From NCBI GenBank assembly GCA_963712715.1, contig CAVQJI010000016.1, forward strand, positions 124,001 through 188,000: a DNA stretch of 64,000 nucleotides, given 5' to 3'. Origin of the DNA: JAFEDN01 sp963712715. Lineage in GTDB: Bacteria > Pseudomonadota > Gammaproteobacteria > Coxiellales > Coxiellaceae. A model generated the notes under the pieces. It was given only the letters and a program-made list of their open reading frames with translations. It did not search any database and was not told the origin of the DNA. Position numbers and translations under genes: made by a program. Of this stretch, positions 27,086-37,302 are shown piece after piece; position 1 is the first letter of the stretch; each line of letters opens with the position of its first letter.

Positions 27086-29776
27086 TCAATGCGCTTCGTC
27101 CCAATTATCGCCGATGCCGATATCGACGAGCAGAGGCACGCTGAGTTCTATCACCTGTTCCATGCAACGCCGCACTTCACGGCTAATCAGCTCAATTTCC
27201 GCGTCAGGGACTTCGAATACCAGTTCATCGTGGACCTGCATAATCATCCGGGCGGAAGTTTTATGTTGAGTGAGCCAGCTATCAATGCAAATCATGGCCA
27301 TTTTGATAATATCCGCGGCGGTGCCTTGCAATGGCGCGTTAATCGCCTGACGCTCAGAAGCCTGCGGCGAAATTGATTGCTGGATTTAATATCCGGCACC
27401 TGCACACGCCGCCCCAACAGCGTCTTAACATAACCGTGTTTGGCCGCCAGCGCGCGCGCCCGTTCCATATATTCCCGCACTCGCGGATATTTTTGAAAAT
27501 AAATATCGATGTGATTGCTGTGCTTCGTCCCGGCTAATGCCTAATTGCTGCGATAATCCAAAACTGGACATGCCATACATTAATCCGAAATTTATGGCTT
27601 TCGCATTGCGGCGCTGGTCAGCACGATGACCACCTCCAAAGAAATGCCATACACTTCCGCGGCGGTGGGCCCGATGCACATCCACACCCTGAGCAAATGC
27701 CTGCAACAAAACCAGGGTCCTGCGCCAGATGCGCCATGATTCGCAACTCCACCTGGGAATAATCCGCCGACTAAAATTTTATAACCGCCGGGCGCAACAA
27801 ACGCCTGACGGATTTTGCGGCCTTCTTCCGTAGCGAAGGGTATATTTTGCAGATTAGGATCGCTGGAAGATAAACGCCCGGTGCTGGTAATCGCCTGCTG
27901 ATAAGAGGTATGTACCCGACCGGTCCCGGCATTTATTCGCTTCCGGCAAACTGTCCGTATACGTGGATTTTAATTTACTTGAGACTGCGATAGACTCAGA
28001 ATTAATGCGGCGGAATCGGGTATTCTGCAGCGCTAATTCCTGCAATACGTCTTCTCCAGTAGAGGGCTGACCGGTTGGTGTTTTTTTGAGGACAGGCAGT
28101 TTTAATTTTTCATATAATATGACCTGCAATTGTTTCGGAGAATTTAAATTAAATTCTTCGCCCGATAATGCGTAGAACTTCCTGTTCCAAAGCCAGTAGC
28201 ATGGTTCTCTGCAATGACTCTGGCTTTTGCTGCGGCCAATTTCGCCGCGTCAATGAATACTCCGGTCTGCTCCATGTTTGCTAAAATCGGGCATCAGCGG
28301 CATTTCGATCGTGTTAAAAACCGTGAGCAGTTCTGGCTGGGCCTGCAAATCCTGGTTTAAGGTCTGATAAAACGCATGGCGACATCCGCGTTTTCAGCCG
28401 CGTAAACAGCGGCTTTTTCAATGGGCGCCTGATTGAAAGTCAATTGTTTGCGCCTTTGCCGGCAATTTCTTCATAAGTGATCGTACGGAAAGATAAATAT
28501 TTCAGCGCCAGCGTATTTAAATCATGGCGGGTGGCGCCGCTATCTAAAATATAAGACGCGAGCAAACTATCCCAAAACTCCCCGCAATGTCACACCATAA
28601 TGCGCAAATATTTTTAAATCATATTTTAAATTTTGACCGGCGATTATTTTTTGCGGATCGTTTAACACACTCCACTAACTGTTGCAGCACCCATTCGTTG
28701 ATCCAACTGCGATGGCGCTCCCGCGTAATCGTGCGCCAGCGGCACATAAGCCGCGTGTCCACTGTCAGTTGCGAAAGCGATACCCGCTAATTCCGCACGC
28801 ATAGGGATCAGGATGTGTGGTTTTGAGAGTAAGCGCGATCACGCTTACTTGTGTGCCAGTTTTTTTAACCAGCGCTTGAAATTCCTCTTCTGCTTAAAAA
28901 GCGTCTCGTATTTAACCTCAGGCGGCGGCTCGATGTGTTGATGCAATATCCTGCAGCCAAGTTTTAAATTCCAGTTCGGTGAATAATTCTTTTAGTTTTT
29001 CATTATCGGGAGCAGAAGGCTTTAATTCCGCAAGGGTTTGAGGCAAAGCGACATCCGTTTTAACGGTCACAAGCTGACGCCCTAACAGCACCTGCTCGAT
29101 ATTGTTTCGCAAATTTTCTCCGGCTTTTCCGGGGATTTTATCGGCATTTTTGAGGAGATTATCCAAAGAATGATATTGCCCCAACCAGTTCGCCGCGGTT
29201 TTTGGGCCTACATTGGGGACACCGGGAATGTTGTCAACCGAATCACCGGTCAACGCCAGGTAATCAATGATTTGATTTGGCAGAACCCCAAACTTTGCCT
29301 GCACCCCTGCTTCGTCCAAAATTTGCTGGCTCATGGTGTTCATCAGCGTCACGTGCGGATTGACTAATTGCGCTAAATCCTTATCGCCGGTGGAGATCAA
29401 CACGTCCATTTTCTGCATTTCGGCATACCTCGCTAATGTGCCGATGATATCATCCGCTTCCACTCCCTCCACCACGATAAGCGGCAAACCCAATGCCCGG
29501 ATCGCGGCAAATAAAGGCTGGATCTGCACCTGCAGGTCATCCGGCATGACCGCGCGATTAGCTTTATAAGCCGGATAAATTTGATGACGAAAATTTTTAG
29601 ATCTTGGAATCAAAAATCACGGCGATGTGGCCAGGCTGATAATCCTTTATCAGCTTGCGCAGCATATTCAGCACGCCGTAAATCGCGCCTGTCGGCATAC
29701 CTTTGGAATTAGTGAGCGGCGGCAATGCGTGAAAAGCCCGAAATAAATAAGAGGATCCATCGACTAAAATAATCAT
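27086..29776 (-). pseudogene. polA: DNA polymerase I, heavily frameshifted
   Basis: Together the frames encode a full-length Pol I of about 900 residues. The start is ATG 29776 (IILVDGSSYLFRAFHALPPL), followed by the 5'-3' exonuclease (FRHQIYPAYKANR, GVEADDIIGTLA, LTGDSVDNIPGVPNVGPKTA), then the 3'-5' exonuclease-like region and the polymerase domain (KAINFGLMYGMSSFGLSQQL, MQVHDELVFEVP). At least eight frame breaks are present. Those I could resolve are single missing bases (for example after HRAAA near 28918, and in AAGG near 28890), with intact sequence between. Flanking genes have zero or one. It could be a local low-quality assembly stretch or a young pseudogene. Confidence 0.85.
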
Positions 29777-29793
29777 TATGGATTCGGCCGGGG

Positions 29794-30293
29794 TCACGGG
29801 AGTAGCAGAATCATGGCGGGAGGTATTAATACCGCTCCGATTTCATAAATGACTCCGTTTGAAGCCTGCTTTTGTGACTTAATCGATGTGATATTATTAA
29901 CCCTGACAACAGAGCCGTTTCTAACCAAACTAACCGTCTGTCCCTGCATGGTGGGCAGTGGACGATCCATGTCCGTTTTTGGCACATCCGCCCGTACCAC
30001 GTGATAGGTTAAAATGGCAGTGAGCCGCGCCCTGTCTTTCAGTAAATTATCCAGGGTACCTTTGGGTAATTTTGCGAATGCCGCATTGGTGGGAGCAAAC
30101 AGTGTGAAAGGTCCATCGCCTTTCAGGGTTTGCACCAGGCCCGCCGCTTTAATCGCTTTCACCAGAGTCGATAAATTTTGAGTGCGCGCGGCGGTGTCCA
30201 CCACGTCCGCACCCGCACCATTGGCGGCAAAAACCATTTGATTAAAAAAGAAAAAAACAAGACCAAAGAAAGCTGCTTAAAATATTTTTTCAT
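29794..30293 (-). CDS. Fasciclin-domain secreted protein (frameshift in signal peptide)
   Basis: A single FAS1 domain of about 140 residues: TLVKAIKAAGLVQTLKGDGPFTLFAPTNAAFAKLP, then LTAILTYHVV and NGVIYEIGAVLIP. The signal peptide starts at ATG 30293 (KKYFKQLSLVLFFF) in another frame, broken by one base in the T-runs around 30246-30258. FAS1 proteins are adhesion or matrix proteins of the envelope. It ends 18 bases before polA. Confidence 0.85.
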
Positions 30294-30334
30294 TTGAAAA
30301 TCCTCTTCGGTAGTAATTAAGTTCTACCCGTCAT

Positions 30335-30580
30335 TGCGAATAAACCACCCCAAAAAAATGGGGAAATATCAGAAATGACGTCTTTATTTCTCCCTCTCCC
30401 CCGTACTCGGGGGAGAGGGTCGGGGTGAGGGGGCCAAAATCTAACACAAAGCCCAACCCTCTCCCCGAGTACGGGGAGAGGGGAAAACAAAGCGTCATTG
30501 CGAGCGCCAGCGAAGCAATCTAGTACAGAGCATTGTTCGAAGTACGAAATGGATTGCTTCGCTGGCGCTCGCAATGACGA
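30335..30580. repeat. A- and C-family palindromic repeats
   Basis: An A-family copy (about 30392-30481; CCCTCTCCCC..TACTCGGGGG and complement) lies between a degenerate hairpin (CCACCCCAAAAAAATGGGG) and a C-family copy (30498-30580). There is no gene from 30294 to 30676 apart from these. A TATAAT-like box was not evident before 30677. Confidence 0.7.
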
Positions 30581-30676
30581 TAAAAATCAGGTGTGATGAC
30601 CATATATCATACTCCGCGCTCGCGTTTTAATCTACAATAGTTTATTGTACGGTTTATCCGATACCTGAGTAAAGTT

Positions 30677-32423
30677 ATGCTGTCACCCACCAAAAATACC
30701 TACGCGAAAAACGAGGCGGCAACCTGGCCAATTCCCAACTATTGGGACATTATCGCGTTGGCTTTGGTGGTGGCGCTGATACTGGCGTTGGGCTGGGGAG
30801 CGTCCAAAATGATGGGGCATTATCAGCTTGGCAAGCCTATTCCCATTTCTTTGAGCCCGCTCAACTTGCCTTATTACGCCTTGCGCACGGTTTTGCGCAT
30901 GCTGATCGCGATGGGATTTTCCCTGCTGTTTACCTTTATTTTTGGAACGTGGGCGGCGAAAAGCCGTCATGCGGAACGCCTGATTATTCCCTGCGTGGAT
31001 ATTTTACAGTCTGTGCCCGTGCTGGGTTTTTTATCGGTCGCTATTGTGGTATTTATCGGAGTTTTTCAGGGTAGTATGCTCGGCCCTGAATGCGCGGCGA
31101 TTTTTGCTATTTTTACCGCGCAGGTGTGGAATATGACATTGAGCTTTTATCAAAGCCTGTGCATGGTGCCTAAGGATTTGCGGGAGGCCACATCCATGTT
31201 TCGTCTCTCCGCCTGGCAGCGATTCTGGCGACTCGAAGTTTCGTTCGCCACACCGGCGCTGTTGTGGAATATCATGATGTCGATGTCAGGAAGCTGGGTG
31301 TTCCTGGTGGCCTCCGAAGCGATTTCGGTCGGACAATATCAAATTACTCTGCCCGGCATTGGCTCCTACATAGCACTCGCGATCGCCCAGAAAAATTTAA
31401 TGGCGATTTTCTACGTGATTATCACCATGCTGATTGTGATCGCTTTGTATGATCAAATCCTGTTTCGTCCACTGACGGCCTGGGCGGAAAAATTTAAAAC
31501 CGAACATACCAGCGGCGAGGATTTGCCGGAGTCCTGGCTACTCAATTTATTTCAACGGACTTATTTATTTCACTACTGGGTCAACGGGCTTTCCACTTCT
31601 GGGTAATCACATTATCAATTGGAGTCTGTTGCGGCGCCCTCCACCACCGCCTCGTTCGACGCCACGGCAAGTCATGATTCGTTATATTTTTCTGGTTCTC
31701 TGGTATTGCGTCCTGATCATTGCCGTGATCGCTGCGCTGCGATTCATCGCGCAGTTTGTATTTGGCGAAATTTCATGGCAGGAAACCCGGCACGTTATTT
31801 TTTTAGGCTTTGTGACGGGCCTGCGAGTACTTATTTTAATTATGCTGAGTTCATTCATTTGGGTGCCTGTCGGTATCTGGATAGGTCAAAACCCGCGCCT
31901 TTCCCAGTTGATTCAACCGCTGATTCAATTTCTCGCGGCTTTTCCGGCCAATCTCTTTTTTCCCATCGTGACTTTATTGATTGTTCGCTACCATCTTAAT
32001 GTTAACATTTGGGTATCGCCGCTGATGGTGTTGGGTACGCAATGGTATATTTTGTTTAATGTCATCGCCGGAACGGTGGCTTTACCCAAAAATCTGCATC
32101 ATGCCGTGGGCACGTTGAATGTGACTGGCTGGTTGTGGTGGCGGCGTTTTATGCTACCCGGTATTTTCCCTTATTATATTACCGGCGCCATCACCGCCGC
32201 CGGTGGGGCGTGGAATATCAGCATCATTGCTGAAACTGTGCAATGGGGTAATATTCATTTACGGGCTACCGGTTTGGGTTCGTATATTAACATCGCCACA
32301 GCCCAGGGTGATTTTCCCAGACTGTTATTGGGTATTATTGTGATGGCGTTGTACGTGGTGGTGATCAACCGCATCCTGTGGCGGCCATTATACCGTCTGG
32401 CGGAACAACGTTTTCAAATATAA
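30677..32423 (+). CDS. ABC transporter permease, two-domain fused (one frameshift)
   Basis: Two binding-protein-dependent permease domains in one run of about 582 codons. The first (30677-31606) has six or so membrane segments and the EAA-like loop DLREATSMFRLSAWQRFWRLEV. The second (to 32423) has another set and the loop LHHAVGTLNVTGWLWWRRFMLPG. The frame changes by one base near 31570-31580. In the second frame the linker reads on without a stop into RQVMIRYIFLVLW. Fused permeases of this kind belong to nitrate/sulfonate-type (NitT/TauT-like) importers. The substrate is unknown and no binding protein is adjacent. The alternative is two separate genes, the second starting about 31674. Confidence 0.8.
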
Positions 32424-32438
32424 CGGGAGACCCGGACT

Positions 32439-33734
32439 ATGCCAACTCCATTATTGCAAGTAAAAAACATTAAAAAAGCCTTCCAAAAGCGCGGTGCGCC
32501 TGAATTGCTGGTTTTGGACCAGGTTAATTTTGACATTAATAAAGGCGAAATCATCGCGCTGTTGGGAAAATCCGGTTCGGGTAAATCGACGTTATTGCGG
32601 ATTATCGCCGGTCTCGTCAGTCCCACTTCGGGCGAAGTATTATTTCACAATCAGCCGATTCTGCAGCCGGTACCCGGACTTACTATGGTGTTTCAAAACT
32701 TTGCGCTTTTACCATGGTTAACGGTGCTGGAAAATGTCGAGCTGGGGCTTGAAGCGCAGGGTGTGGACCGGGAGGAGCGCCGTAAACGCGCTCTGAAGGC
32801 CATCGACATTGTCGGTCTGGACGGGTTTGAATCGGCTTATCCCAAGGAATTATCCGGGGGCATGGCGCAGCGTGTGGGTTTTGCTCGCGCGCTCGTGGTT
32901 GACCCGGAGTTATTGCTCATGGATGAACCGTTCTCGGCGCTGGACGTGCTGACCGCGGAAAATTTGCGTAATGATTTAATCAATATCTGGGAATCCGCGG
33001 CGACTAAAATCAAAGCGGTGCTGCTGGTCACTCACAATATCGAAGAAGCCGCTTTTTTAGCCGACCGGATTTTCGTATTCTCCACCAATCCCGGCCAGGT
33101 CGCTGCGGAAATTAAGGTGGATATTAAACACCCGCGCAACTATCAGGATCCGCAATTCCGTCAGCTGGTCGACGATATTTACAGGCTGATGACCAGCCCC
33201 GCCGGCATCAAATTGCCGGCGAAAGCGGCGCGAGTGAAAACTATTGGCTTGACTTACCGTTTACCGAAAGTAGAAATCTCCGAAGTGATTGGTTTTATCG
33301 AACAGCTGGCTTATGAATACAATGCCAAAGCGGATTTACCGAATTTAGCCGAAGAACTGCATTTAGAAATCGACGATCTGTTCCCCTTAACCGAAGCGCT
33401 GGAAATTTTGCGTTTCGGCGTGGTATCCGAAGGCGACATTGAACTCACGGAACAGGGCAAGGTATTCGCAGACGCCGACATTTTGCGCCGTAAGCAGGTA
33501 TTCGCCGCGCACCTGATGAGTTATGTGCCGCTGGCGCGCCATATCCGTCAAATGCTGGACCGCAAACATGACCATACCCTGCAGGAAAAAAACTTTCTGT
33601 CTGAGTTACAGGGTGATCTCAGCGAAGACGCCGCCGATGAAGTGCTAGCCACCGTCATCGATTGGGGCCGCTATGCGGAATTATTCGCCTATGATTATAA
33701 TACCGGAATTCTGAGTCTGGAAAATCCGCAATAA
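32439..33734 (+). CDS. ABC transporter ATP-binding protein with C-terminal AAA-associated domain
   Basis: 431 residues. The N-terminal ABC ATPase has Walker A GKSGSGKST, the signature LSGGMAQRV, Walker B LLLMDEPFSALD and the His switch LVTHNIEEA. After about residue 260 there is an AAA-associated C-terminal domain (EISEVIGFIEQLAYEYNAKADLPNLAEEL), known only in a subset of nitrate/sulfonate-type ATPases. It starts 15 bases after the permease gene and powers it. Possible regulation through the C-terminal domain is inferred. Confidence 0.92.
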   Translation: MPTPLLQVKNIKKAFQKRGAPELLVLDQVNFDINKGEIIALLGKSGSGKSTLLRIIAGLVSPTSGEVLFHNQPILQPVPGLTMVFQNFALLPWLTVLENVELGLEAQGVDREERRKRALKAIDIVGLDGFESAYPKELSGGMAQRVGFARALVVDPELLLMDEPFSALDVLTAENLRNDLINIWESAATKIKAVLLVTHNIEEAAFLADRIFVFSTNPGQVAAEIKVDIKHPRNYQDPQFRQLVDDIYRLMTSPAGIKLPAKAARVKTIGLTYRLPKVEISEVIGFIEQLAYEYNAKADLPNLAEELHLEIDDLFPLTEALEILRFGVVSEGDIELTEQGKVFADADILRRKQVFAAHLMSYVPLARHIRQMLDRKHDHTLQEKNFLSELQGDLSEDAADEVLATVIDWGRYAELFAYDYNTGILSLENPQ

Positions 33735-33746
33735 GTAATATAGTCA

Positions 33747-33826
33747 TTGCGAGCGCCAGCGAAGCAATCCAGTACGAGCTTTGTAGAAATTCTGTACTGG
33801 ATTGCTTCGCTGGCGCTCGCAATGAC
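33747..33826. repeat. C-family palindromic repeat
   Basis: Perfect arms CATTGCGAGCGCCAGCGAAG and complement, with loop TACGAGCTTTGTAGAAATTC; almost identical to the copy at 63403-63486. Confidence 0.85.
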
Positions 33827-33847
33827 ACGAAACGAAAGGTATAAATT

Positions 33848-34489
33848 ATGGAGCATGTCTTAACATTCCCGGAACAGGACCGTACTTTTCTTCTGCCCGG
33901 CCCTGCCGGACAACTGGAAGTGTTGACCACTTTTCCGGAGGCCACTGAACTCGCCGGGGTTGGCGTTATTTGCCACCCTGACCCGCGATTCGCGGGAACT
34001 ATGCTGAATAAAGTGGTCACCACAACGGCACGCGCCTTTGGAAATTTGGGACTGGCGACGGTGCGCTTTAATTACCGTGGCGTGGGCCGCAGCGTGGGAG
34101 AATACGGTCATACCGATGGAGAATTAGCCGATCTTGAGTGCATCATCGCCTGGGTTCGCGAGGTTTTACCTTCGCAACCGTTGTGGCTGGCGGGATTTTC
34201 TTTTGGCTCTTATATCAGCGCAAGAGCGGCGCAACCGGCACACCCGGCCCGGTTAATCAGCATCGCTCCGCCGGTTACTCACTATAATTTTAATCAATTT
34301 ACCCAGATCACCTGCCCCTGGCTGGTGATTCAGGGCGATCAGGATGAAGTGGTGTCGTGCGCGGCTGTCCAGGAATGGGCGGCCCGCCCGCCTTCGCCTT
34401 TGGAATTAACGATCATGCCGGGCGCGAGCCATTTTTTTCATGGCCGGTTAATCGAGCTTCGCGAAATTATCGAAAAATGGCAGCCGTGA
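33848..34489 (+). CDS. Alpha/beta hydrolase
   Basis: A 213-residue hydrolase of the small gammaproteobacterial type. It has the oxyanion segment GVICHPDPRFAGTMLNKVV, the strand RFNYRGVGRSVGEY, nucleophile GFSFGSYISA, acid IQGDQDEVV and His in GASHFFHGRL. The substrate is unknown. It stands alone after a C-family repeat. Confidence 0.9.
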   Translation: MEHVLTFPEQDRTFLLPGPAGQLEVLTTFPEATELAGVGVICHPDPRFAGTMLNKVVTTTARAFGNLGLATVRFNYRGVGRSVGEYGHTDGELADLECIIAWVREVLPSQPLWLAGFSFGSYISARAAQPAHPARLISIAPPVTHYNFNQFTQITCPWLVIQGDQDEVVSCAAVQEWAARPPSPLELTIMPGASHFFHGRLIELREIIEKWQP

Positions 34490-34521
34490 TTATCGGAACG
34501 CTATCTCATGGATAAACAAGG

Positions 34522-35910
34522 TTAATCATTAAAAGCCTGATCATCTTCATCAGAGTTCCATTCAGATAGCGTACTCTCCAGCGCTTTGTGGTGCTCATAA
34601 TTAACCCATTCTGCAAAGCTTTCATCCTCCAGCGCGTATGCCCCCCGGCTCGACTGCCAGATAAACCCTTTTTCACGAAGCGCCTGAATAGCTGTTTGCA
34701 CGGATGAAACAGCTAACGTTGACTCCTGAATCGCCTGTTTATAATACCGCATCGATTCTTCAGAAAACGGCGACCACATTCGACCCTGCTCAATAAGCAA
34801 AGTCAAAATCGCTCGGTGTAAGGGTGACAACGCATTAAAGTCATTCCTGAATTCTCTCCAGATTTGATCGCACCTAATCGACGCATCCTGTTTTAATAAA
34901 TCAGAAAAAGAGTGAGCCTCATGATTAATGGCGGCTCGTCCAACGATTTGGCGCAATATTTCTGGTCGATGGCCTATGAGTTGAAAAGCTTCCCACATGC
35001 TGTCTTTACTGAAGTGATTGCTTGCAACCAACGAGTGATTCACTTTGTCAGTAAAAAAGTCGGTATAATCTCGCCCAAGTAAAGGAAAAGCCGTCACTTC
35101 AGAGCCGAAGAATGGCTGGTCTTTTTTAATCACTAACTGAGCCAGTTTATCACGGTTAGAGCCGGTTAATACTAACATCAGATCAGGTGTTTTATGAGAG
35201 ATATTGATTTGATCGCGAGCCGACTTAAGGGAAAACATGGTGTTCACGCCATGCAAAGTGGTTAAAGCATGTTGCGCTCCTTCAATCATCAGCAATACCG
35301 GTTCACCCGAAAGACGAACCAAATCATTGAGCAAATCAGCTAAAGTGACAGCCATTCCCGCTGAGTACAGCGTCAATGGCTTCCTATCTGTATCCTGCGC
35401 ATCGGCAAAGCCGATTGCTCGGAATGAAGGGGGAGAATCGCGATTCTCCCCCTTACGATCCCCCATCGCGATAGGAGAGTTCCCTTCAGCGGGAACTCCT
35501 GCTAAAGTATCCGGCAACCCAGGTTTTGAGAAATCCAGCTCAACGGTTTTGAGGATGCTTAATTTTTGCAGTCGAACATGTTTGGTTAATTTAGTCAGCT
35601 TTCCCTTCTGTGCGGCGATACTCGTTTTTATCGCCTCAGTAATCAACAAGGCAGGGTTAATGAGTTTATCCGCCCATAAATCTACATATATGGTGAGCCA
35701 ATTCCGGCTTTGCGCTTCGGGTATCAAGTCTTCCATTAAAAAAGTACTTTTGCCAACCCGGCGGGGCCCCGCCAAAAACAATCCGGAAGTCGCATTTGCG
35801 ATGCCTTTTCCCTGCAGGCTATCGCAGTAGGCTTTGGCCAGATTTATCCTCTTAAATGTAAAATCATCAGGCATGGTAGTCACTTTATGGATAATTATGT
35901 TAGTTAACAT
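34522..35910 (-). CDS. AAA ATPase carrying an in-frame palindromic element
   Basis: A 462-residue ATPase with Walker A LAGPRRVGKST (residues about 45-55), a likely Walker B LLMIEGAQHAL, sensor LVLTGSN and a C-terminal winged-helix-like part (LTLLIEQGRMW...SVQTAIQALREKGFIWQ). Its start is uncertain: ATG 35910 or ATG 35874 (MPDDFTFKRINLAKAYC). Residues about 128-185 (from PGLPDTLAG to LTLYSAGMA) are encoded by an E-family palindromic element and probably form a disordered insert between the P-loop region and the rest. The frame stays open through the element. Confidence 0.75.
   Translation of the reverse strand: MLTNIIIHKVTTMPDDFTFKRINLAKAYCDSLQGKGIANATSGLFLAGPRRVGKSTFLMEDLIPEAQSRNWLTIYVDLWADKLINPALLITEAIKTSIAAQKGKLTKLTKHVRLQKLSILKTVELDFSKPGLPDTLAGVPAEGNSPIAMGDRKGENRDSPPSFRAIGFADAQDTDRKPLTLYSAGMAVTLADLLNDLVRLSGEPVLLMIEGAQHALTTLHGVNTMFSLKSARDQINISHKTPDLMLVLTGSNRDKLAQLVIKKDQPFFGSEVTAFPLLGRDYTDFFTDKVNHSLVASNHFSKDSMWEAFQLIGHRPEILRQIVGRAAINHEAHSFSDLLKQDASIRCDQIWREFRNDFNALSPLHRAILTLLIEQGRMWSPFSEESMRYYKQAIQESTLAVSSVQTAIQALREKGFIWQSSRGAYALEDESFAEWVNYEHHKALESTLSEWNSDEDDQAFND
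35359..35473. repeat. E-family palindromic element inside a coding region
   Basis: On the minus strand the order is GATGGGGGATCG, AAGGGGGAG, a small palindrome, CTCCCCCTTCATTCCGAGC, a GCCGATGC hairpin, GCAGGATA, and finally CTGTACTCAGCG. The same order occurs at 45918-46042 and 47828-47937. Here it lies within the ATPase 34522-35910 and is read in frame. Confidence 0.8.
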
Positions 35911-35994
35911 AATTTATGTAAATTAACATAATTAAACATAACTTGCAACAAAAGAGCAGTAGCCCTCATGGCGTGACCTGGCTATAATAGCGGC

Positions 35995-36570
35995 ATGAGT
36001 AAAGATGATATTACGCTGCAGATGCAGCAAACCCTGCGCGAATTGGGAATCGAAGAAGTGGACTGGAAGCGGCATGTTTCCGCGGGAGACGTGCTGTATT
36101 TACTGGATCAATGTCCGTTTTTGCAGATCATGGATACCGCCCTGCAGCTCTCACCGCAACTGCCGGAGTTAAAATTAATGACCGCGAAATCCGGCTGGAA
36201 AATACACGACTACGGTAATGCGATCAGCAGTTCTCCAGGAGAATTACTGTATGGGCGTCCCGGAAAGGTTCGTAAACGCGGAGCATTGCAAGACGAAGAT
36301 CAGGAGGGCGGCTCCGGTACCGGCACGTTAGTCAATCAGGCAGTGATCACGGCCTGGGAAATGGTGGAACTCGCGAAAGAACGCGGCTGGGAAGGGATTC
36401 AGCTCATTGACGGCCATCCGTTGATGGCCTGGGCGGCGTGGATGCGTGCCGCCGATTCCGAAATGACACTCGAAGGTTATACGCCCACCGCGCAGGATTT
36501 CAGCAAGCGGCGGCGGATTAAGCAATCCGCCACCGAAACATTCGCCGCTCGCGGGCCGTCGTTGTCTTAA
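35995..36570 (+). CDS. Protein with LPD7-like domain
   Basis: A 191-residue protein. The C-terminal half (AWEMVELAKERGWEGIQLIDGHPLM..., then LEGYTPTAQDF) resembles the LPD7 domain seen in large polyvalent proteins of conjugative elements, which is often attached to relaxases. The N-terminal half is unrecognised. It is preceded by no close partner. Its stop codon TAA is the first codon of the palindrome at 36568-36912. Confidence 0.6.
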   Translation: MSKDDITLQMQQTLRELGIEEVDWKRHVSAGDVLYLLDQCPFLQIMDTALQLSPQLPELKLMTAKSGWKIHDYGNAISSSPGELLYGRPGKVRKRGALQDEDQEGGSGTGTLVNQAVITAWEMVELAKERGWEGIQLIDGHPLMAWAAWMRAADSEMTLEGYTPTAQDFSKRRRIKQSATETFAARGPSLS

Positions 36571-36912
36571 CCCGGATAATTCACCATCAGGCGTAGCGAA
36601 AACGGGAAAGAGCCTGAAGATTTGGGTGTTTTTGTCAAAACCGCGCGGGCGCATAAGCGCACTATGTATACCGCGTGACCTCTCAATTTGCGGTTTTTAG
36701 CATCCCATCTGCAGGCCATCTTGTGCTTTAAAAAACATTTGCATATGAGTAACTATGCGCATGTTTTTTAAAACACAATCTGGCCAACATCTGGGCGCTA
36801 AAAACCGCAAATTGAGAGGTCACGCGGTATAACCAGGCGGTTTTGACAAAAACACCCAAAGATTCAGGTTCTTTCGCGTTCGCAGTAGCCTGATGGTGAA
36901 ATACCCGGGTTA
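36568..36912. repeat. 345-base imperfect palindrome between convergent genes
   Basis: Outer arms TTAACCCGGATAATTCACC (from 36567) and its complement (to 36912). Next come middle arms around GGGTGTTTTTGTCAAAACCGC, then perfect inner arms TACCGCGTGACCTCTCAATT (about 36667-36699) and complement (about 36799-36831), with a small central palindrome near 36745-36760. Both flanking genes use a TAA in the outer arm as stop codon. It may act as a bidirectional terminator. No ORF inside. Confidence 0.75.
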
Positions 36913-37302
36913 ACTACCGAGACCGGGAACAGGCGATCTACTGACATCACTGACATTTTTGGTTTTCGGGATTTCTGCGAGGCTCACTTCAGACCATTTT
37001 TCAAGTACGGCTTTAACCTGACTTTGACTTGAGCCTTTAAATGTGAAATCAATACCGCCCTGCCTATTATCATTGATAATCACGGTCACTTTGCTAAACG
37101 GGTGAGCATCGTTATAAGCATCCACCGCTTTCTGGAGCGTGTCTTTAGTGGCATAGTTCTTTCCATCCACATAGCAGGCTGTTAATTTAGTGAGGCACTT
37201 CTTGAATTCCGGATCTTCATCCGCCCAATCTTTCAGGGACTTGGTTTGCGGACCGAGTTCCCCTCCATCAATGCTCAGAGTCCAGGTTTCCGGTTTACTC
37301 AT
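36910..37302 (-). CDS. Small protein, unknown
   Basis: A 130-residue frame starting at ATG 37302 with a strong ribosome site (AAGGGAGGCAATAAC). The frame stays open upstream to 37524, but no better start is seen. Recognisable composition: SKPETWTLSIDGGELG, then VTVIINDNRQGGIDFTFKG. No family known. It lies just after the broken Ala-rich giant gene and may be co-transcribed. Confidence 0.55.
   Translation of the reverse strand: MSKPETWTLSIDGGELGPQTKSLKDWADEDPEFKKCLTKLTACYVDGKNYATKDTLQKAVDAYNDAHPFSKVTVIINDNRQGGIDFTFKGSSQSQVKAVLEKWSEVSLAEIPKTKNVSDVSRSPVPGLGS

Noticed and set aside
30317..30574. Minus-strand frame in the repeats
   Set aside because: It is made of A- and C-family palindromes.
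33655..34023. Minus-strand frame of 122 residues
   Set aside because: It covers a C-family repeat and parts of two real plus-strand genes.
35237..35830. Plus-strand frame of 197 residues
   Set aside because: It is antisense to the ATPase with Walker motifs; composition is that of a shadow frame.
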